From the NCBI RefSeq assembly GCF_021699195.1, contig NZ_SSXE01000057.1, forward strand, positions 1 through 47,673: 47,673 nt of DNA, given 5' to 3'. This document shows positions 43,568 through 47,673 of the stretch, in pieces (positions within the stretch are counted from its first letter, which is position 1; each line of letters opens with the position of its first letter). The position numbers and the translations under genes are program-made. Below the pieces are notes generated by a model. The model did no database searches and was not told the DNA's origin. It saw only the letters and a program-made list of their open reading frames with translations. This DNA is from Nonomuraea sp. MG754425. Lineage in GTDB: Bacteria > Actinomycetota > Actinomycetes > Streptosporangiales > Streptosporangiaceae.

Positions 43568-44568
43568 GCGGGCGCACGGTCACGATCGCCCAGGTCGCCA
43601 AGCACGCGGGGGTGGCGGTCAGCACGGTCTCGTACGTGCTCAGCGGCAAGCGGACGATCTCGGCCGACACCAGGCGGCGGGTGCTCGACAGCATCAGCGC
43701 GCTCGGTTACCACCCCAACGCCGGCGCCCGCGCCCTGGCCAGCAAGCGTTCCAACGTGATCGCGCTGGTGCTGCCGCTGCGTGCGGGCATGCACGTGCCG
43801 GTGCTGATGCGCTTCGCCAGCGCGGTCGTCACGGCCGCCCGCCGCTTCGACCACGACGTGCTGCTGCTGACCGCCGACGAGGGCACCGACGGCATCCACC
43901 GGGTGGCCGCGAGCGCGCTGGTGGACGCGCTCGTGCTGATGGACGTGGAGCTGGACGACCGCAGGGTGCCCCTGTTGCGCGAGTTGCCCGAGCCGAGCGT
44001 GCTCATCGGCTTCCCCGCCGAGCCGGCCGGGCTGACCTGCGTGGACCTCGACTTCGCGGCGGCGGGCGCGCGGTGCGTGCAGCACCTGGCCGAGCGCGGG
44101 CACGACGAGATCGCGCTGCTCGGGGCCCCCTCGGTGGTCTACGACCGGGGCACCGGCTTCGCCACCCGCACCCGGGAGGGCTTCGTGGCGGCGGTGGACG
44201 ACCACGGGCTCAAGGGCGTCACCCTGCCGTGCGAGGACACGTTCGACGAGGTGTACGAGACCGTGCGCGACCTGCTCCTCGACCGCCCCGGCCTGTCCGG
44301 CCTGGTGGTGCACAACGAGGCCGCCGTGGGGCACGTGCTGGCCGCGCTGCGCCAGCTCGGCCGCCGGGTGCCGCACGACATGGCCGTGGTGGCGATCTGC
44401 CCCGACGACGTGGCCGAGCGGGCCGGCCCGCCGCTGACGTCCGTGCTGATCCCGGCCGAGGAGGTGGGCAGGGAGGCGGTCCGCCTGGTCATGGACAAGC
44501 TGGAGGGCCGCGCGGTGCCCGATTCCACGCTCCTGACGCCCCTTCTGGCCGTCCGCGCCAGCACCTGA
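43564..44568 (+). CDS. LacI-family transcriptional repressor
   Basis: A 334-residue regulator. The LacI helix-turn-helix is at residues about 7-26 (IAQVAKHAGVAVSTVSYVLS) and the hinge helix is NAGARALASKRS. The periplasmic-binding-protein-like core follows, with VIALVLPL, ALVLMDVEL, YDRGTGFATRTREGF and LTSVLIPAEEVGREAV. The TTG start overlaps the stop of the GH3 gene (TTGA), a strong sign of translational coupling. The palindrome at 40768 is its probable operator. The effector is likely a sugar released by the GH3 enzyme, but this is inference. Confidence 0.87.
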   Translation: MSGRTVTIAQVAKHAGVAVSTVSYVLSGKRTISADTRRRVLDSISALGYHPNAGARALASKRSNVIALVLPLRAGMHVPVLMRFASAVVTAARRFDHDVLLLTADEGTDGIHRVAASALVDALVLMDVELDDRRVPLLRELPEPSVLIGFPAEPAGLTCVDLDFAAAGARCVQHLAERGHDEIALLGAPSVVYDRGTGFATRTREGFVAAVDDHGLKGVTLPCEDTFDEVYETVRDLLLDRPGLSGLVVHNEAAVGHVLAALRQLGRRVPHDMAVVAICPDDVAERAGPPLTSVLIPAEEVGREAVRLVMDKLEGRAVPDSTLLTPLLAVRAST

Positions 44569-44727
44569 GCCAAACCCCGCGGCCGCCCAAGATTGCGGAT
44601 CGTCATCATCGGCAATCCTCCCGCACGTCAAACCTGTCGGATTTTCATCCGTATGGCGTTCCCTGTCCTTTTCTCGTGGGCAGGCTCGCGAGTGCGAGGG
44701 AACCGGCGGGCGGGAGGAGTGAGCAGC

Positions 44728-45531
44728 ATGGGACGCTCTGCCAAGGTCTCGGCCGCCTCCGTGCCCGAGCAGGCCACCCGCCGTGGCCGGACCCGGGGCT
44801 CCTTCGTCTACGGCATCGTGCCCGCCGGCACCGCACCGCCCCCGGACGCGCGCGGACTCGGCGACCCGCCCGGCGCCGTCGGGCTCGTCGAGCGGGGTGA
44901 GATCGCGGCCCTCGTCAGCGACGTCAACCTGGAGCGGCCCCTGGGCGGGCCGGGGGACATCCTCGCCTACGAGGAACTGCTCGACGCCGTCGCCGCCGGC
45001 GGGCCCGTGCTGCCGTTCCGGTTCGGCGCGGTGCTGCCCAGCCTGGACGCGGTCACCGACGAACTGCTCGCTCCCCACCACGACGACTACCTGGCGGCCC
45101 TGGAACAACTCGACGGCCAGGCCGAGTTCGTCGTCACGGGCCGCTACGACGAGCGGGCCGTGACGACCGAGATCCTCGCCGAGAGCCCCGCGGCCCGGAA
45201 CCTGTGGGAGCAGCTCGAGAGCAGGCCGGAGGACGCCACCCGCGACGAGCGGAGCCGCCTCGGCGAGATCATCACGGCCTCCGTCGAGGCCAAGCGGGAC
45301 ATGGACACCCGCCTGCTCCTCGACGGGCTCACCGGCCACTACCGGCGGGCGTGCCTGCGGGAACCGGCGCACGAGTGGGACGCCGTCCACGTGGCGCTGC
45401 TCGCCGCGCCCGGCGACGGGGCGGGCCTGGAACGGGCGCTGACGGAGTTCGGCGAGCGCTGGTTCGGCCGCGTGGACCTGCGGCTGCTCGGCCCGATGGC
45501 GCCGTACGACTTCGTCGTCGCCGAGGCGTAG
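44728..45531 (+). CDS. Gas-vesicle GvpF/GvpL family protein
   Basis: A 267-residue protein. After a basic, Ser/Arg-rich start (about 1-25), FVYGIVPAG opens the family domain, followed by VERGEIAALVSDVNLERPLG, the ALARLEE-like helix region around ILAYEELLDAVAAGG, VLPFRFGAVLPSLDAV, DGQAEFVVTGRYDE, and a C-terminal DLRLLGPMAPYDFVV. GvpF/L proteins are minor shell or assembly components of gas vesicles. The ATG at 44728 lies nine bases after GGGAGGA; an earlier GTG at 44719 is too close to it. No gvpA, gvpJ, gvpK or other gas-vesicle gene is seen in the window, so the pair may be part of a broken or dispersed cluster. Confidence 0.85.
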   Translation: MGRSAKVSAASVPEQATRRGRTRGSFVYGIVPAGTAPPPDARGLGDPPGAVGLVERGEIAALVSDVNLERPLGGPGDILAYEELLDAVAAGGPVLPFRFGAVLPSLDAVTDELLAPHHDDYLAALEQLDGQAEFVVTGRYDERAVTTEILAESPAARNLWEQLESRPEDATRDERSRLGEIITASVEAKRDMDTRLLLDGLTGHYRRACLREPAHEWDAVHVALLAAPGDGAGLERALTEFGERWFGRVDLRLLGPMAPYDFVVAEA

Positions 45532-45541
45532 GAGGACGTCC

Positions 45542-45601
45542 ATGGGCCCGGTGAGCCGCCGCCGGTCCGTTGTCGAAGAGCTGGAGGAAGCCGGTGGCTG
45601 A
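45542..45601 (+). CDS. Possible 19-residue leader peptide between the gvpF/L genes
   Basis: An ATG with a good ribosome site (GGAGGACGTCC-ATG) opens a frame of 19 codons, MGPVSRRRSVVEELEEAGG, whose TGA overlaps the start of the next gene. It may only couple translation of the two GvpF/L genes, or be the remnant of a lost small gene. I cannot assign a function. Confidence 0.35.
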   Translation: MGPVSRRRSVVEELEEAGG

Positions 45602-46401
45602 GCTGACCTACCTGTACGCGGTGGCCCACGACCGGCTGCCCTCCTGCCCGCCGGGCGTGGCGGACGCCCCCGTGCGCACCGTCGCCGGGTCCGGGCTGGT
45701 GGCGTACGTGAGCACGGTGCCGGTCGAGCAGTTCGGCGCGGAGCCGCTGCGGCACTCGCTCGAGGACCTGGACTGGCTGTCGGAGACCGCCCGCGCGCAC
45801 CACCGCGTCGTGGACGCCGTGGCGGCGGCCACGACCACCGCCCCGGTCCGGCTCGCCACCGTGTACGCGGACGACACCCAGGTGGCCGCCCTGCTCGAAC
45901 GTCGCGGGGGCGCGTTCGAGCTCGTCCTCGCGAAGGTCAGCGGACGTCAGGAGTGGGGCGTCAAGGCGTACGCCGCCCAGCCCGGCGACCCCGACGGACA
46001 GCCCGCCCCCCGGACGGACACCCCCACGGACATGGGCGCGAGCGGGAGCGGCGGCGTGAAGCGGGCTGGGCGGGTGTGCGGCGGTGCAGGTCGGCGGTGC
46101 CCCGCCGCACCGCCGCAGAACGGGGCTGAGCGGCCGGGAACAGGCCCGCAGGCAGGCGTTGCAGCGCGCCGACCACATCCACCGCGCGCTGACCGCGCTC
46201 GCCGCCGCCGGACGCCGCCACCACGCCCAGGCCGCCCGCCTGTCCGGCCGCCACCAGTGGATGCTGCTCAACGGCGCCTACCTGGTGGACGAGTCCCGGG
46301 CCGAGGAGTTCACCGAACTGGCCGGCCGGCTCGGCGGTGACGGCGTGCGGATCAGGCTGACCGGCCCCTGGGCGCCGTACTCGTTCACGATCATGGCATG
46401 A
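45594..46401 (+). pseudogene. Second GvpF/GvpL family gene, frameshifted
   Basis: The GTG at 45594 follows GGAGGAAG and opens LTYLYAVAHDRLP, a GvpF/L start, then VERRG-like, LERRGGAFELVLAKVSGRQEWGVKAY. After about 46040 the frame becomes a non-family Arg/Pro-rich sequence. The next frame resumes the family at about 46110 with LSGREQARRQALQRADHIHR, SGRHQWMLLNGAYLVDE and the end LTGPWAPYSFTIMA. The shift (change from frame 3 to frame 1 of the window) lies between about 46040 and 46110. Either the gene is broken or the assembly has an error. Intact, it would be about 268 codons. Its end overlaps the convergent NUDIX gene by 11 bp. Confidence 0.75.
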
Positions 46402-46939
46402 GACGCGACGGCGGGCAGCCGCCACCCGGACGACCGAGGGGCAGGTGCCAGGGCAGGACGACCGGCGCGGCCGGGACGTCACCGCCGGCCAGCCGCGCCA
46501 CCAGCGGCCCCAGCCCCACCGGCACCACCGGCTCGGCACAGGTGGCGAGCTCGGCCGCCGCCCACCACCGGAAGCGGTCGGTCGACTCCCGCTCCTCCTC
46601 GTCCATCCCGCGCGTGTCCACCTCCAGCCCCGCCCGCACCCGCAGCACGAAGAAGAAGTCGCGGCAGAAGAACCGCCGCCCGCCCACCGACCAGCCGCCC
46701 TCACTCGTCGCCACCACCGGCCCGAGCGCCTCGGGAGCCACCACGTGGCCCAGCTCCTCCCGCAGCTCCCTGGCGGCGGCCTGGCGCGGGCTCTCACCCG
46801 GATCGAGGCCGCCTCCCGGCGTGAACCACGCGTACGGCGGCTCGTCCACCTGCAGGAACCGCCCCCGGTAGAGCAGGATCCGGCCGCCCGGGTCGATCAG
46901 CAGCACCCGGGCCGTCGCCCGCGAGACCATCTCGCTCAT
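46391..46939 (-). CDS. NUDIX hydrolase
   Basis: A 182-residue hydrolase. The NUDIX box is complete (GGLDPGESPRQAAARELREE followed by L-G), giving the metal-binding glutamates. The family cleaves nucleoside diphosphates linked to another group. FTPGGG precedes the box, and YAWFTPGG is typical of the MutT-like actinobacterial group. The ATG at 46939 overlaps the preceding acetyltransferase stop by 4 bp (ATGA). The C-terminus (about 155-182) is Pro/Gly-rich and poorly conserved. No substrate can be assigned. Confidence 0.85.
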   Translation of the reverse strand: MSEMVSRATARVLLIDPGGRILLYRGRFLQVDEPPYAWFTPGGGLDPGESPRQAAARELREELGHVVAPEALGPVVATSEGGWSVGGRRFFCRDFFFVLRVRAGLEVDTRGMDEEERESTDRFRWWAAAELATCAEPVVPVGLGPLVARLAGGDVPAAPVVLPWHLPLGRPGGGCPPSRLMP

Positions 46940-47481
46940 GCGGTCGTCATCTCGACGGTGATGGCCCACCGCTCGTGGTCCCGCCAGGCGCCGTCGATGA
47001 ACTGGAACTTCGGCGAGAACCCCTCGCGCTGGAAGCCGACCCGCTCGATCAGCCTCAGGGAGGCGATGTTGGACGGCTGGATGTTGGCCTCCAGCCGGTG
47101 CAGGCCCATCTCGTTGAAGGCGTGCCCGACCAGCAGCCCGAGGCCCTCCGTCAGGTATCCGTGCCCGGTGGTGCCGGTGTAGGCCGAGTACCCGATGGTC
47201 GCGCTCTGGTGGGTGCCCCGGACGATGTTGTTGACGTTGACCCGGCCCACGATCGCACCGGTGTCGCGCAGGCAGATCAGGAACCCTTCGTTCAGGGGCC
47301 CGTCGAACCTGGCCAGGTAGGCTTCGAACTCCTGGTACGTGATGATGGGCGGGCCCGGCATCCACCGCGCGAGCAGTTCCTTGCTCCGCTCGTGCAGGGC
47401 CGAGAGCTCCTCGAAGTCCTGCAACGAGAGGTAGCGGACGGCCACCCGTGGCCCTTCGGCGAGATAGATCACACCAGACAT
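46936..47481 (-). CDS. GNAT N-acetyltransferase (RimJ/RimL-like)
   Basis: A 181-residue acetyltransferase of the type that modifies protein N-termini or small amines. Fold elements: VAVRYLSLQDFEEL at the start, IVGRVNVNNIVRG and ATIGYSAYTGTTGHGYLTEG (acetyl-CoA loop region), then FNEMGLHRLEANIQPSNIAS and LIERVGFQREGF at the end. The ATG at 47481 is preferred; the frame further upstream overlaps the next gene. It is coupled to the NUDIX gene through a 4-bp overlap and overlaps the upstream partial gene by 13 bp, so the three look like one operon. Confidence 0.83.
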   Translation of the reverse strand: MSGVIYLAEGPRVAVRYLSLQDFEELSALHERSKELLARWMPGPPIITYQEFEAYLARFDGPLNEGFLICLRDTGAIVGRVNVNNIVRGTHQSATIGYSAYTGTTGHGYLTEGLGLLVGHAFNEMGLHRLEANIQPSNIASLRLIERVGFQREGFSPKFQFIDGAWRDHERWAITVEMTTA

Positions 47482-47673
47482 TCTCGCGGCCACTCGCCGC
47501 AGTGCCACGAACGTCCGTCCCACTCGACGGTGAACGGCGTCGCGAACGGCAGCGGCGTCCTCCACACCCGCCCGCCCAGCCCGGCGCACAACGCGCTCAG
47601 CCCGGCGGTCAGGCTGCCCACGTGCCCGGCCACGGCGACCGTCTGCCCGGGGTGTGCGGCGGCGATCGAGGAC
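47469..47673 (-). CDS. Possible histidine-phosphatase-family protein, 3' end only
   Basis: The minus-strand frame from the right edge is open for 67 codons to the TGA at 47469-47471, and its start lies beyond the window. The segment HPGQTVAVAGHVGSLTAGLS resembles the second catalytic-histidine region of phosphoglycerate-mutase-like phosphatases (a strand, then G-H-x-G). It ends with a Trp/Cys-rich stretch, WDGRSWHCGEWPRE. The overlap with the acetyltransferase start supports a real gene. The family call is tentative. Confidence 0.5.
   Translation of the reverse strand, partial: SSIAAAHPGQTVAVAGHVGSLTAGLSALCAGLGGRVWRTPLPFATPFTVEWDGRSWHCGEWPRECLV

Overview
The window is high-GC DNA from a chromosomal region of an actinomycete. 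GTG and TTG starts are frequent, many genes overlap by 4 bp, and lipoprotein and Tat-type signals are present. Several gene neighbourhoods (add, pmmB, deoD, lpdA) are typical of Actinobacteria. A filamentous Streptosporangiales-like soil organism is plausible from the giant repetitive protein and the plant-polymer genes, but the sequence alone does not settle the taxon. I see no rRNA, tRNA, CRISPR array, insertion sequence, phage gene or replication origin.

Region 1 (2-4762) is the 3' part of a giant, modular, glycine-rich protein that runs in from the left edge. Region 2 (4860-9048) holds an AMIN-like lipoprotein, a cupin, adenosine deaminase, a PH-domain membrane protein, a SigG-like ECF sigma factor and a GyrI-like protein. 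Region 3 (9278-16599) holds, mostly on the minus strand, a nucleotidyltransferase, a phosphohexomutase, purine nucleoside phosphorylase, an M20 peptidase and an Lrp/AsnC regulator. A divergent MHS-family transporter and a gamma-glutamylcyclotransferase follow. Region 4 (16663-22513) holds an LpdA-type flavoprotein, a two-domain lipoprotein and an ectoine-type ABC importer, ehuBCDA.

Region 5 (about 23040-44568) is the most coherent block and reads as a xyloglucan-utilisation locus. It encodes a secreted GH74 endo-xyloglucanase with a CBM2, a GH31 alpha-xylosidase, and two GH3 paralogues, one secreted and one apparently cytoplasmic. It also has two CUT1 sugar importers that each lack an ATPase gene, a ROK repressor, a LacI repressor and a small DoxX-like membrane protein. 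Three gapped dyads of the form TTGGT-N6-NSCAAAC lie upstream of the alpha-xylosidase operon, in the ROK/solute-binding-protein divergent region, and upstream of the GH74 gene. They look like operators of one regulon, most simply the ROK protein's. A separate perfect 16-bp palindrome sits just before the second GH3 gene, which is translationally coupled to lacI. The inferred route is: GH74 cuts the polymer outside, the importers take up oligosaccharides, and the GH31 and GH3 enzymes trim them.

Region 6 (44728-47673) has an isolated pair of GvpF/GvpL-type gas-vesicle genes, the second apparently frameshifted, then a NUDIX hydrolase, a GNAT acetyltransferase and the end of a possible histidine-phosphatase-like gene running off the right edge.
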